A stretch of DNA of 64,000 bases. It comes from Cyclaneusma minus (Eukaryota > Ascomycota > Leotiomycetes > Marthamycetales > Marthamycetaceae). Positions 9,089-19,430 of the stretch are shown here, one piece after another (within the stretch, counting starts at the first letter, position 1; each line of letters begins with the position of its first letter). The position numbers and the translations under genes were made by a program. Below the pieces are notes generated by a model. The model ran no database searches and was not told the origin of the DNA. It worked only from the letters and a program-made list of their open reading frames with translations. The stretch is from the NCBI GenBank assembly GCA_037179335.1, contig JAKZHN010000017.1, forward strand, positions 186,001 to 250,000. The letters run 5' to 3'.

Positions 9089-10351
9089 TCAAATAATCTC
9101 TCCCAGATCGATATACACCGACTCCCAGCCCTTCTCCCCGAGTTTCTCGTCACCCTTCTGCCTCAACCTCTTCTCCGTATCACTCGGCACCTTCACGCCC
9201 CTGCCCGTCTGCGGCGTTGGACTATACAGATACCAACTCTTCAGCGCATTAACCGCCGCCCTCGTCCTCGCCTCTCCCAAACTGGCCGCGGCACCCTCAC
9301 CCAGTTTCTCCTCCCCACTGAAAATGCCCACCACAAACACCGGCGCAATACTTTTCCTACCCGTCTCACTCAACATCCTCGCCACGGGCTCCGGGAAATC
9401 CTCTCTCGCACAAAGCCTTGCCAAATCCCTCGTCGCCCTAGGAAACTGGAACAAGTTCGCAATCTGCAGATGTCTCGACAGAATGTGGTCGTAGATGAAA
9501 TCCCGTGCCGTTTTCCGTCCAGCGTGGAGGTAGAGTGCGCCCATCAGCGCTTTTACAAAATGCGCATGTGCATCCTGGCTCGGTTTGGGATCTTCGCGAC
9601 GTGCACCGGGCGTGATAATATCGCCGAAATCATCATCATAGACGACCCTGCTTGCCATTCCTCTCCTATAGCCCCTCACATCTCTTCTGGTGGCGCTCGG
9701 CAGATCTGTATACATGGAATTCTCCGGGCTCTTGGGCAACTGCGTGCCGGGATCCAGTCTTTGGAACTGCAAAAGTCCAGGATCGACTTCCGGCCCTGGA
9801 TAAGCGGCAGATTCCAGACCCCATTCTTTCGCAATGATGCTGAGGGTAGCGGGTCCGATGTAGGCGGAAAGAGAGCCGTAGAAGACAGAGAGAGGGAGGC
9901 GTGGGTATTTGCAGAGCAGGTATTCGGTGACGTGGTAGGAGAGCAGCGCGCTGCCGGTGGCGCTGAGAGAGGCGTTGTTGAACTGGGTGTCCGGATCCGC
10001 CGACGCATCCACCAGCGTCCTTGCCAGTGTTTTTAATGGCAGTTTCTTGGGTAGCGAAAGACGAGCATGCAGGGCGGCTAGCTTGGCGGATTTGGAAGCG
10101 GCGGAGATGGGTGGTGATGGGGCGCTGCTCGGCGTTGAGGGTTCGGGGTTTTCTTCTTCGTACACGATGTTGGGAGCAGCTTGTGCCGCACCAAAAAGCG
10201 TCCGCCGTGTTATTCGGGGCGACGATGATGGAGATGGGTTTTGCAGGGAGGAGACGAGGAATTTCGGCCGGTCGAGCACGCAGCAGGGTCTTCTATAGCT
10301 CGAGATCTGTAGGGCCTGGCCGCTCCATCTTCCCAGACGTAACCTCTTCAT
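9089..10351 (-). CDS. MRPL3: Mitochondrial large-subunit ribosomal protein mL44 (MRPL3-type, RNase III-like)
   Basis: Single-exon minus-strand frame of 420 aa from the ATG at 10351. The first 50 residues are rich in Arg/Ser with almost no acidic residues (MKRLRLGRWSGQALQISSYR), fitting a mitochondrial presequence. Residues about 95-320 correspond to the RNase III-like fold of mL44, with LLSYHVTEYLLCKYPRLPLS, the fungal signature HFVKALMGALYLHAGRKTAR and FIYDHILSRHLQI. Residues about 325-395 form a double-stranded RNA-binding-like domain (APVFVVGIFSGEEKLGEGAA, then EARTRAAVNALKSWYLY). The family is a structural protein of the mitoribosome that has lost the RNase III catalytic residues. It faces the small gene at 10657 across 305 bp. 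Family call is strong. Confidence 0.88.
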   Translation of the reverse strand: MKRLRLGRWSGQALQISSYRRPCCVLDRPKFLVSSLQNPSPSSSPRITRRTLFGAAQAAPNIVYEEENPEPSTPSSAPSPPISAASKSAKLAALHARLSLPKKLPLKTLARTLVDASADPDTQFNNASLSATGSALLSYHVTEYLLCKYPRLPLSVFYGSLSAYIGPATLSIIAKEWGLESAAYPGPEVDPGLLQFQRLDPGTQLPKSPENSMYTDLPSATRRDVRGYRRGMASRVVYDDDFGDIITPGARREDPKPSQDAHAHFVKALMGALYLHAGRKTARDFIYDHILSRHLQIANLFQFPRATRDLARLCAREDFPEPVARMLSETGRKSIAPVFVVGIFSGEEKLGEGAAASLGEARTRAAVNALKSWYLYSPTPQTGRGVKVPSDTEKRLRQKGDEKLGEKGWESVYIDLGEII

Positions 10352-10656
10352 ATTCCTCCTCCTCAGTGACTTCGTAGTCTCAAGCCGTGGCCTGCGATTG
10401 CCAGACAGGCGAATTGGCGGGGCAGACGCGTGGCGGATGGCGGTATAAAAAAGATGGTGGCAGCGCGAAGATTGACTTTCTTCTCGTGTGCTTCAACGAC
10501 GAATTGAGAGAAATTCGTGATTAGCTAAGCGGAGCGCCAAGACACGCCGACCCACCGACAACCGCAACCTCACTCCAGAGCTCCGATAGACTGCAGAGTG
10601 AACGCTATTCTGCCTGCTTATCTCCAACAAACAGTCAGTTGATCAATTGATTCAAG
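10352..10656. promoter_or_regulatory. Divergent promoter of two nuclear genes for mitochondrial proteins
   Basis: The 305 bp between opposing start codons must drive both mL44 (minus) and the small inner-membrane protein (plus). A TATA-like TATAAAAAAG lies at 10444-10453. Co-regulation is inferred from the arrangement. Confidence 0.5.
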
Positions 10657-11255
10657 ATGGTACGTCTGACACTGTCCCATAACTCATGTCACGCAGCTAA
10701 CAATTCCCAGGGCGGCGGCGGCGGCAAGATCCCGTAAGTTTGTCCAGACCCCTCGACTCCCCATTCCCAGCTCGAAAGCCAGCATCCCTCGAACCGCCCC
10801 AATGCCTGACCCTCCTCGAGTCCCCGAGTTCTTGGCCCAAAGCGAACAACCTCTTCGGAACCCCGCCAAACATGACCCATAGGACGACCACTCAGCTAAC
10901 AACCCGCCCAGCTACCCCAAGCACGTCTGGTCTCCCTCGGGAGGCTGGTACTCGCAACCCAAGAACTGGAAGTCCAACACGGCCGTCATCGGCGCCGTCA
11001 TGATCGGCATCACCGCCATGATGTGGAAGCTATCTGCCGAGCGCGAATTCAGACACACGATGCCCGAGGAAGGCCGCTTTTTCCCAAGTCGATAGTACGT
11101 GCGAGCAACGCGAGCCCCGCCCCCTTACTTTGTTTTTCTTATAAGAAGTAAATGGCATGTTACGGGACTGTGCTGACGGACATGATAGCTGGAGCAAGCA
11201 AATCATTGAGCACGAGAAGGCGAAGAAGGCAGCGAAGGGGGAAGAGACTTCGTGA
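10657..11255 (+). CDS. Small single-TM protein, probable complex I accessory subunit
   Basis: Four exons, 10657-10659 (only the ATG), 10711-10733, 10912-11094 and 11189-11255, give 91 aa. Introns are 51, 178 and 94 bp with donors GTACGT, GTAAGT and GTACGT and acceptors CCCAG, CCCAG and ATAG. The protein begins MGGGGGKIPYPKHVWSPSGG, continues WYSQPKNWKSN, has one membrane segment (TAVIGAVMIGITAMMW), then KLSAEREFRH and FFPSRYWSKQI, and ends in a basic helix (EHEKAKKAAKGEE). I recall fungal proteins of this pattern annotated as small accessory subunits of NADH:ubiquinone oxidoreductase, but cannot name the subunit with certainty. The shared promoter with mL44 fits a mitochondrial role. The gene model is firm because each junction restores a coherent frame and the ATG-only exon is required; too short and split for frame-based finding. 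Confidence 0.72.
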
Positions 11256-11875
11256 GACCCTCGGGCAGAGGGAAGACAAAGGAATAGAGGGGATCGGCGC
11301 TTGTACATATCAAACCAGGGAATTGGGAATGGCATTGATGCTCGAACGAAAGTCCGAATGCTTTCGCACCTAGAGTCCTCCGCAGAAGTTTTATTCGGCC
11401 TCCAAAAGCCCACTTGAATTTTCTCTTCATGTGGAAGGCCGAGTCGCTACCGATCAGATGGATGATACCTAGAGACCACTGTTAGTTTTGGATTCATCAC
11501 ATGTTTTTTGACTTGACATGTTTCAGAGATTCGACGGAATGATAGCACAACGACAGGGTGAGAGCGCAACGACAGGATGATAACACCGAGATATAATCGT
11601 TGGTGACTCTGCGGCGGGGAATCTACACACACATGATAGCAGGAGTCACGCCGAGGTAGCCCATCATCTGGGAAGGTAAGATACGACGAATAGGTGATTT
11701 GAAGTGGAAGTGCCTCCAGAAGACGCTAAAGTGCAACGACACGGCCATCTACTCTACTATACTACACCCAAGACTTATATCCATTATCCGCCATTCCGAT
11801 TCATCTCCTTTCCACCAACTCAAGCAGCCTCCTCAGGCCGCCTAAGCTAGTGGCCTTCTTGGCTGTGTAGCCAGC
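11256..11875. other. Intergenic region
   Basis: Convergent 3' flanks of the complex I-like gene and CAP. A small direct repeat of GCRCAACGACAGGRTGA type occurs at about 11547-11581. No gene, RNA or element recognised. Confidence 0.4.
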
Positions 11876-13836
11876 CTAACCAGCATGTTCCACAATCTCA
11901 CTAATCACCTTTCCGCCCTCCCCAATATACGTTCTAATCTGTTCCGGCAACGGACACTCCCTGTAATCGGCATCCTCGCCACTACCATCCATCACATTCA
12001 AGTTAACTCCTGAACACTTGGAAGCAAAAACTTCCGTGCCCATGCTCTGTTTGCCCAAATACACCTGCGCACCGTCGACCTGATCCATCAACACTGTAGG
12101 CAAAGTACCTAGCACTTGCAGTGCGAAGTTGCTGGATTTGATTACGTCGACGGAGGACACGAGGGATTCGATGACTAGGGACAGGCGGGGTGAGTTGTCC
12201 ACGGAGATGGCATTGGCTTTGCCTTTTACCATGATGGTGGTCTTGTTGCAGCGGGAGATTAGGATGCTGTGTGTGATGCTGGCTTCGATTTCGATGGGCT
12301 GGGATTCGTTGTCGAAGTTTTCCTGTTGCGTTCATTGTCAGCCAGCCAATTCATGTTACTCTACTCGCTCCCCGCAAGCCGGAACAAACTGATTCGTCCT
12401 CTTTAGAACATAAAGTCCAAAGGGGTCTTACGATAATCCATTTATTCCCATCCAGTTCCTTCCTCGGCGGTTTCTTAGTGCGCAGAGTCTCCGGCTTTGG
12501 TTTCTTTCCCGGCGGTGCCGGGCTCTTCCCCCTCATGCTTTCCATACTATCACTTCTCGTCGGCACCGTTGCTCCGGCCCTGAGCGAAGGGTTCTTGTGT
12601 GTCATTTCGTCCGGCTTGACTTTGCGCAGGCCTTTGGTTACGGCTTCGCCTTTGTTCAGTTCGTTGAAGACGGCTTCTATGCCACCAGCTGGCGCAGCGG
12701 CCTTGGGAGCGGCGGATTCGAGGAGAGCGAGGTTTGGAGGTGGGCCGAGAGGTGGTGGTGGGGGTGCGCCTCCTGCTGCTGGGGGTGGAGGAGGACCCGA
12801 GGAAGAAGCCGAGGAGGAGGTGGCGACGGCGGCGACGGCTTCCTTGCAGGAGACGCCTGAGGGGTTCCAGATGAGGCCTTGGGGAAAGGTGCCTTGGATG
12901 TATTGGGAGAGGTCTTTGAAGATCTGGTAGTAGGATTGGACCCATGCTACTTGTTTGGGATCCCTGCAGGTGCTTTAGTTGGATGCCTGTCGTCTTTTAG
13001 GGGGCTGTATACTCACGTCTCCTTGAATTCTTTGAGAACTCGGTTTCCCCAGTATTGGGCAGAACCGAGTTGTTCTTCGACATGTTTGTGAGGTTTGGCA
13101 CCGATCGTCACCCAAGCCAGAAGAAGGATACCTTCAGACACGGTACTGAGTTGGTTGAATTGTGGTTTTCCGCGGTTATCGTCCCGGATCTTGTTCACGG
13201 CTATCATCCCTTCCTGCAGGGGCTTCAAAAGATTCGCAAACTCCTCGCTCGCGTAATCGGGTTTCTTGGCTTTGGTGGTGATAAGGAGGAAGGTTCGTTG
13301 GGCCTGGAATGCTTTGAGGACATCTGCAGCCTACTAAATCGTCAATACTATATTCATCTTATTGAAGATCGGGTCTCCAGCTGACCTGTACAGCAACTGC
13401 CCCTCCAAGCTGCTGGCTGTTGCCGGCATATTTCTTCACGGTCCCGTCAATGAAAGCATCGAAGTCCTCGACGGACTCGGGGATAGGATGCTGCTTGGGA
13501 GCAGGAGGCGCGGCGGGTGGAGGAGGTGCGGGAGGAGCTGCAGCTTGGACTGCAGGCGGGGCCGAAGCTTCGGATCCAGATGCGGAGGACGGGGCGGTTC
13601 CATTGGTTTTCGGGACCTCGAGAGTGGACATGGCCATATCCTCCAGCCTGGAGGTGGCAGCTTCCAGCCTGCGAATAATAATACTTAGCTCATTGCGCGG
13701 GGGAGGATGGTTGTAGATTTTAGCCTCCATGTTGAATAAGGAGTGTATAAAAGGAGAGGGGAAGGCAAAGAGATGTTTATGGAGGAACGAACCGCTTGAC
13801 CAGCGTCACCAGATTGTGCATGTTGTTTATCGACAT
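11876..13836 (-). CDS. SRV2: Adenylyl cyclase-associated protein (CAP/Srv2)
   Basis: Five minus-strand exons: 13836-13793, 13668-13386, 13330-13017, 12963-12432 and 12322-11876; 539 aa. The 44-bp first exon encodes MSINNMHNLVTLVKR and joins in phase to LEAATSRLEDMAMSTLE, restoring the cyclase-binding RLEAATSRLE helix at residues 15-24. An open frame from the ATG at 13730 instead reads intron sequence. Residues about 75-250 are the helical CAP-N domain (VEDFDAFIDGTVKKYAG, then YYQIFKDLSQYIQGTFPQGL). Residues 271-290 are polyproline (PPPPP, PPPPPLGPPP), a likely profilin/SH3 site. The basic linker KKPKPETLRTKKPPRKE follows, then the C-terminal CARP beta-helix (about 380-539; NKWIIENFDN, GKANAISVDN, CPLPEQIRTYI). 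CAP recycles cofilin-bound actin and in yeast links Ras to adenylyl cyclase. Introns are 55-124 bp, with clean GT..AG ends. Confidence 0.92.
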
Positions 13837-14639
13837 CGCGGCGGAGCAAAGAGTATCGTCGTCGCAGTGCGACCGACGCAGCGCTGTTTCGGGGAAGGAT
13901 CGATCGGGGGGTGGCTGTGTCGCCAGAGGAGGAAGGCACCAGGACGGGTTTTGGGTCTCAAAGTACTGGGTCTCAGAGTACAAGTACAAGAGAAGGCGGC
14001 AGGTGCGACGGGCAGGCGCGCTGCGGCAGAGGGCAAGAGCAATGGAGAAGCAAGAGTGGCCGTGATGCAACGAGAACAGCGACTTCTCGGATTCTGGAGC
14101 AGCTCCTGATGTGGTAGTGAGCTTTCATGCGCTCAGGGATGACCGGTCCCCCGGGAGTCGGGGCCCTCTCCGGCCAAGCGGATTAATGCTTTTTCCGCAG
14201 CGGCAAAGGACAGAAGCTCAGCGATAAAAATAGTAGAAGCGCTTTATCTGGATAAAAACATCAGCACCGCAGTCTGACTTCGTAGTGATCGAGAAATAGA
14301 GTGGTTGGCAAAGATGGTTTGAATGTGCGCATGATATATGATGAACCCAATTCCGTTGTCCTGACCCCACACAACATTCTTTGATAGCTAAGATTCCATC
14401 TCTATCAACTTCTATCCCGTTCTCAACCCTCTCTGGGCAGCTTCTGATGCATTAGGGCGGTCCAATACTTCACCAGCCACAAGGCTGAAACTGCAGTGTC
14501 TCTTCCTCAGTCTTCCGCCATCCCGCTGTTGTACTTGTGGCAAGTCTAAAGTCCCCTGCCACGCAACGAGCCCGACATCACTCCACTCCAGAATCAACAT
14601 CAGTTCACAACATCGTCCTCCCAGCTACAGCTCGCAACC
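13837..14639. promoter_or_regulatory. Divergent upstream region of CAP and MAK32
   Basis: About 800 bp between opposing starts at 13836 and 14640. The CAP-proximal 250 bp are GC-rich with several overlapping frames of skewed composition but no recognisable protein. No TATA box was identified with confidence. Confidence 0.45.
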
Positions 14640-16588
14640 ATGGCCGTGGGCGGCGAGGAGCCCCTCGAGCACGAGGAGCAAGAGATAGACTTCTGTACTC
14701 TAGGCATGTTCATCATCGGTAAGAACACGACTTTTCGTTATTATTCTCTCTGCCTCTGTTGACTTGTCTGCTATTTGTTGTCCCTGCTCCTCGCCCTCAG
14801 CACATGCAAGGACTGCCCCCCAATTCACACACATCACCGATTTCTTCACCCTCCCCCATCCCGATCTGCTGCAGCATCGGTGTTCCGGCAAATTGCTGGA
14901 CTTTCGCATGCGAGCTGTTTATCTGCCGTTTCACCTGCTTCGAAGAAGTTGTTGGCCTGTCGCGACAGGGGTGTCGTGTTTCCACCAGGCACCCTCGCGT
15001 GCTACAAGGGAACACATGGCAGATTGCTTGACCTCTTCCGAGCCAGCTCTGCTCAGTGACACAAGCCCCATCTCATGTTTGCTGAGTACAGTGCACGAAG
15101 TTTTCGTCCGCCGAGTCCGATTTTCGTGCATACTTAGCCCGGAGATGCCTGCTACTCGGGTCTGATGGCCGGCTTCCATCTTTGAATCAAGCTTACCTGT
15201 TGAATTTATATTTTGTTGCGTTGTTATAAGATGGCTGTCTCTCGCATCGAGGGGTCCTTCATGGTGATGCCCTTGCTAGTAATGGCCTTTGGCTTTTCCT
15301 CTCTATATCGCACTGTGCTGAGTTTCTTGATCAAGCTCTTAAGACTTGGTATATCTCTTCTCGACCCCTGCAGGAACTTACCGCACACAAGCACTTTCCT
15401 GTCTACATACACCTCCACGCTAACTTGTCTTCAGACGAAATCCATTACCTTCCCCCAACACCTCCCATCCACGATGTCATCGGCGGCGCCGGCACCTACT
15501 CCGCCCTCGGTGCGCGTCTCTTCTCCCCACCACCTGCCTCTACCACTGTCGGCTGGATAGTCGACTGTGGCTCCGACTTTCCCTCCCCCATACACTCCCA
15601 AATCTCCTCCTGGAACACCTCCTGCCTACTCCGCCCGACACCCCAACGCCTCACCACCCGCGGCTGGAACGGCTACGATGCCTTCCAAAACCGCGCCTTC
15701 AAATACACAACCCCTAAGCTCCGCCTCGACGCCAACTCCCTTTCCCCTACCCTGCTAATGTCCAAATCCTTCCACATGGTCTGCTCACCCACACGCTGCA
15801 TCGAACTCGTCACAACAATCCAATCGCGCCGGCGGAAAATCGATCCTGACATCCCGAGGCCGCTGTTTATCTGGGAGCCTGTTCCGGATTTGTGTACACC
15901 TGATGAACTTTTGAATTGCACCAATGCACTGCCCTATGTTGACGTGTGTTCTCCCAACCACGCTGAGCTTGGCGGCTTCATGGGCGTTTCTGGCCTCACT
16001 GATGACGGAGAGTGCGATAAGCGCTTTGTCGAAGACGCTTGCGAGCAGCTGTTAGGCAGCATGCCTTTGCAGTCCTTCGCACTCGTAATCCGCTGCGGCG
16101 CGCAAGGTGCCTACATTGCCAAGTCCGGTGGGCGGCGCTCTTCAAAAAAGAAGAAAAGCAAACAGCGCGATCGTAGACGGTCAAAGATTCATCATACGAG
16201 AGGAGGACTGACGCAGGATACGGATATGGAAGCGCTGTTCGCGGGATTGTTGAGTGAGGTTGAGGAGGGCGTTTTTGAGTTTGAGAGGGAAGAGGAGGCG
16301 GAAGAGATTGATGGTGGAATGGAGAAGTGGGTGGATGCGTATCATACTGATGGAGGGAAGGTTGTGGATCCGACGGGTGGGGGTAATGCGTTCTTGGGGG
16401 GACTGGCGACGGGGTTGGCGAGGGGGAGGGGGTTGGAGGAGAGTGTGGCGTGGGGAGCTGTGGCGGCGAGCTTTGCGATTGAGCAGGTTGGTGTGCCGGT
16501 GTTGGGGACGGATGGGGAGGGGAGGGAGACGTGGAATGGGGTTAGAGTTGAGGAGCGGCTGGAAGGGTTCTTGAATAGGGGGAAGTGA
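14640..16588 (+). CDS. MAK32: Mak32-type PfkB-family (ribokinase-like) protein
   Basis: Two exons, 14640-14718 and 15435-16588, give 410 aa. The junction (FCTLGMFII-D-EIHYLPPTPP) restores a continuous N-terminus typical of fungal Mak32 homologues, and is supported by donor GTAAGA and acceptor TCTTCAG. The PfkB N-terminal motif IGGAGTYSALGARLF starts at residue 42. The C-terminal PfkB signature is DPTGGGNAFLGG at 338-349, where ribokinases have DTxGAGD; the catalytic Asp position is Asn. A highly basic insert (KKKKSKQRDRRRSK, about 242-255) followed by a Glu-rich loop separates the halves. Yeast MAK32 is needed for stability of L-A double-stranded RNA particles; the biochemical activity of the family is unknown. 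The intron is 716 bp, far longer than the others here. It shares a divergent upstream region with CAP. Confidence 0.82.
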
Positions 16589-18138
16589 TGAGGGGAAAGG
16601 GACTTTGCGTCGACGTCTTGATGATGGTTGGGAGAGGGCAGGAGGCGGTGGCAGCCTTTGGGGTTTCAAAAAGGTACACTTGGGAAGGCTCTTGTCCTTT
16701 GATAGATTTTCGGTTGGATGATCTGGCGTTATGGATGGAATAAGAAAGACAGGATAGATAAGAGTTTAAGGTACCTACCCAGAAGACGGGAAATCCACAA
16801 GTAAAAATCCAGACTCAAGGCACTCATAGAGCGAATCAACGCACTGAGTATCGTTCGTAAGGAAAGCAGCAAACTGACATTCTGGCTCAGTTGGTTCAGC
16901 TTAAAACGTTAATTGGTCTGGTGTGTGCTTTGGCGTCGTGATCGAGGTCGTTCGAGTGACAGGGAGGTGTGCCAGGGGGTAGGCTACAAGGGAACTCGTG
17001 TTGATGATGGGGCGTGGTAATGATATTTGTGACCTACGAGATGAATGATTCCGAAAAATACGTTTTGGTATTCTCGCTTTTGTCAAAGGCGAGAGCTACG
17101 CTGAAGACCGAGATGTGATTTTGGGGTTGAGAGCTGGTTTCATGACCGACAGGTGTTGATAAAGGCGACGGTGACTTTGGGTAATGGGGAATTTGCGTGT
17201 CTTTAGTGAACGATCTGGTACTTTTCTAAGTACTAACTGATGATCGAATCACCTCAAATTCGTACAAGTAGTGAATCTATCTGATTCATTCCTTGTCACT
17301 TAGTTCGTCGCACTTACCTAATGATTTTTTTAGAAGAAAAAATCGGCTTCAAACCCGCGGCTTATAAGAACAAGTTCCTTTTGCGAACGTGAGGCAAGAT
17401 AAAATAGGGATTCTGTGGTACTACTCAAAATGACAGTTTTTTCTCATGGAGCAATCTGTCGTTGGAAAATCTTCAAAATGACTCCGCTTGGTTTATCATT
17501 TTCCTCCATGCATCAGATGAAAGTCGAGTAGGGTAATGCACTTTCGTGTCACTTTCTATGCACGGCAAATAGTATAAGGGGGTAGGCCGGTAAGGCCGTG
17601 TTTTATGGTGATTTGTATAGGAACCAGTCTCTGCGAGGGTTTCGAGTCTTTCCACAATACCTCCTTGCCTTGGCGTGTAGAAAGACAAGCCAACTCCTTC
17701 ATGAGGCTGCGGCCAGGAAAGTGGAAAAGAGGGGCGTAACTAGATGGATGCAATAATTGAGTTGATCCTTGTCCTTGGGAACCTGGCACAATCTGGCAGA
17801 CTAAAATGCCATGTGAGAACACTTCGATTTATAGTAAAGAATCGCAGGTGTGGCAAAGGCAGGTTTTGACGGGCGTCTCCTCTCCTGACCAGTGAGCCCG
17901 TCAACGGTGAGTTGGAATCACCACGGAAAACCAAACTTGGTACACTACCTACTCTGTCCAGGCGACTCTAGGCATCTCGCAATGCACCACCATACACTCT
18001 TACACATTGTTTTCTTCTTCTCAATGAACCACATCATCATCCTTTTCGCCCAACCCTCTCAGTCGCTGTTGCAACACTTCACAATCTAGCACGCCCTTCA
18101 AGTTCGCAACAACGCAAATTATAAGCAATCAACATCAC
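16589..18138. other. Intergenic region without a supported gene
   Basis: About 1.55 kb. Short frames on both strands have neither recognisable products nor plausible intron structure. Around 17725-17795 there is a segment related to 19630-19705 (see findings). Confidence 0.4.
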
Positions 18139-18210
18139 GGAACGTTAGCTAAGTGGTATAGCGTGGGATTGCAGATCCCAAGGTCACTGGTTCGACCCCA
18201 GTACGTTCCT
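18139..18210 (+). tRNA. tRNA-Cys(GCA)
   Basis: The full cloverleaf can be folded by eye: acceptor stem GGAACGT / ACGTTCC, D arm GCT-AAGTGGTAT-AGC, anticodon stem TGGGA / TCCCA around loop TTGCAGA with anticodon GCA at 18171-18173, and T arm ACTGG-TTCGACC-CCAGT. Position 18210 is the discriminator base; no intron. A run of four T at 18217-18220 is the likely Pol III terminator. Confidence 0.93.
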
Positions 18211-18216
18211 TTAATG

Positions 18217-18220
18217 TTTT
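18217..18220 (+). terminator. Pol III T-run downstream of tRNA-Cys
   Basis: TTTT seven bases after the tRNA 3' end, the usual Pol III stop signal; a second T-run follows at about 18224. Confidence 0.5.
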
Positions 18221-18429
18221 GTCGTTTTGGGCTGTTGGTTCGCTTGTCATTTGCGTCTAGAGTGGCAGGTGCATGTGCGGGAGAGCGTGGTTGCTTGATT
18301 GGCCTGGATGAGATGAGGTGTTGGGGAGGGAGGAAGGGGGTCGGGGAAGGAGCCTCTGATGTTGGCTGAGAGAGCTGGACGCACGTCTCTTTTGTACTGC
18401 AGGGCGTTTGTGGATGAGAAGAGAGCCAT

Positions 18430-19430
18430 GGTAAGAGTGAAGCCACCCCCTGCGTCGACGCGCGACAAATATCAGAGAACTTGGTGATTCTCAAATGTGG
18501 TTGGTTGCGGGGCCAGGAAGTAAGCAACTAAACAAAATAGCAGAGTGGCTGTAGTCTTTGGTGCTTTCGCCAGCATGTTGCTTTGGTAGGACGAAACTTG
18601 GTGTTTGTAGATGCCTTCGGCAGCATTTATCCATGGTAAAATCAACCAAGCGGCAAGCCTCCCCCTGCTTCGACATGCGACAAAGCTCACAGAACTTGAT
18701 TTCTCGAAACATGATTGGTGGCCTTGAGAAACATAAACCGGATAGCAGAGTCGCGTTTCCCTTTGCCGTTACTGGCATTGTTGGCGAGGCCAGGTTAATA
18801 CTGGTGGTCATTCTGTCCTATATCGTATTAACCGATTGTATATAAGCAAGCTCCACCTCTCCCCCTGCTCCGACGTGCAACAGAATGTGAAAACCCAAGA
18901 GGGGATTGGTAGTTGTAGAAAACAAAGACTGGATAGCCAAATTAGTCCTTATTCTTGCTACCATTACCAAGAGATGTAAACACTTCGGGAAACCCTGACT
19001 TCACGTACATTTTTCCAGAGGCATGAGTTAGCCATGGACCGCAGCAAGCCTCCACGTGGGCCGATGTGCGACAAAACTCGTACTCAAACTTTGATTCGAC
19101 ACCCATAGAAATGAAACCTGGATACCTACTCAAATTAGCGAGGTCCTTGACATCGATGTCAGTTCTTCATGCACATGTCAAATAGATGGCAGGTGTTGTG
19201 CGGAAAGCATAGACGAGGACAGATCTAGCCCACCATTGATGTTACCAGAAACCACTAAACGACTGAAGATATGGAGCTAGGTAAGCAGTGATCTTTGCCC
19301 CATTACGTCGACTGCGTTGGGGTCTCGATGTGCAACAAAACGAAAGAGAGCCAACGAGAATGCATACCAGGTTTGTATACTGATGATTGATTATGCACGA
19401 CTCCACTGTCCGATGTCCAACAAAGCTGTT
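18430..19430. repeat. Diverged tandem array, about 200-bp units, downstream of tRNA-Cys
   Basis: The motif CCCCCTGCTYCGACRTGCGA, continuing into CAAA, recurs at about 18449, 18661, 18861, 19050, 19318 and (shortened) 19408, so spacing is roughly 190-215 bp for the first four copies and irregular afterwards. Units also share CCATGG and AGCAAGCC upstream, and a GGATAGCAGAGT-like stretch downstream. Copies are strongly diverged and no unit has a conserved open frame. Confidence 0.6.

Noticed and set aside
9470..10377. Several plus-strand frames of 60-190 codons
   Set aside because: Antisense of the mL44 gene; no recognisable proteins.
12478..12930. 150-codon plus-strand frame with Gly-rich run
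   Set aside because: Antisense shadow of CAP exon 3, its Gly run being the complement of the polyproline segment.
13359..13730. Open frame starting MEAKIYNHPPPRNEL taken as the CAP start
   Set aside because: The first 20 residues are intron sequence; splicing from 13,836 restores the conserved CAP N-terminus.
18135..18527. 130-codon minus-strand frame across the tRNA
   Set aside because: It reads the antisense of tRNA-Cys (..GRTSDLGICNPTLYHLAN..), a common artefact.
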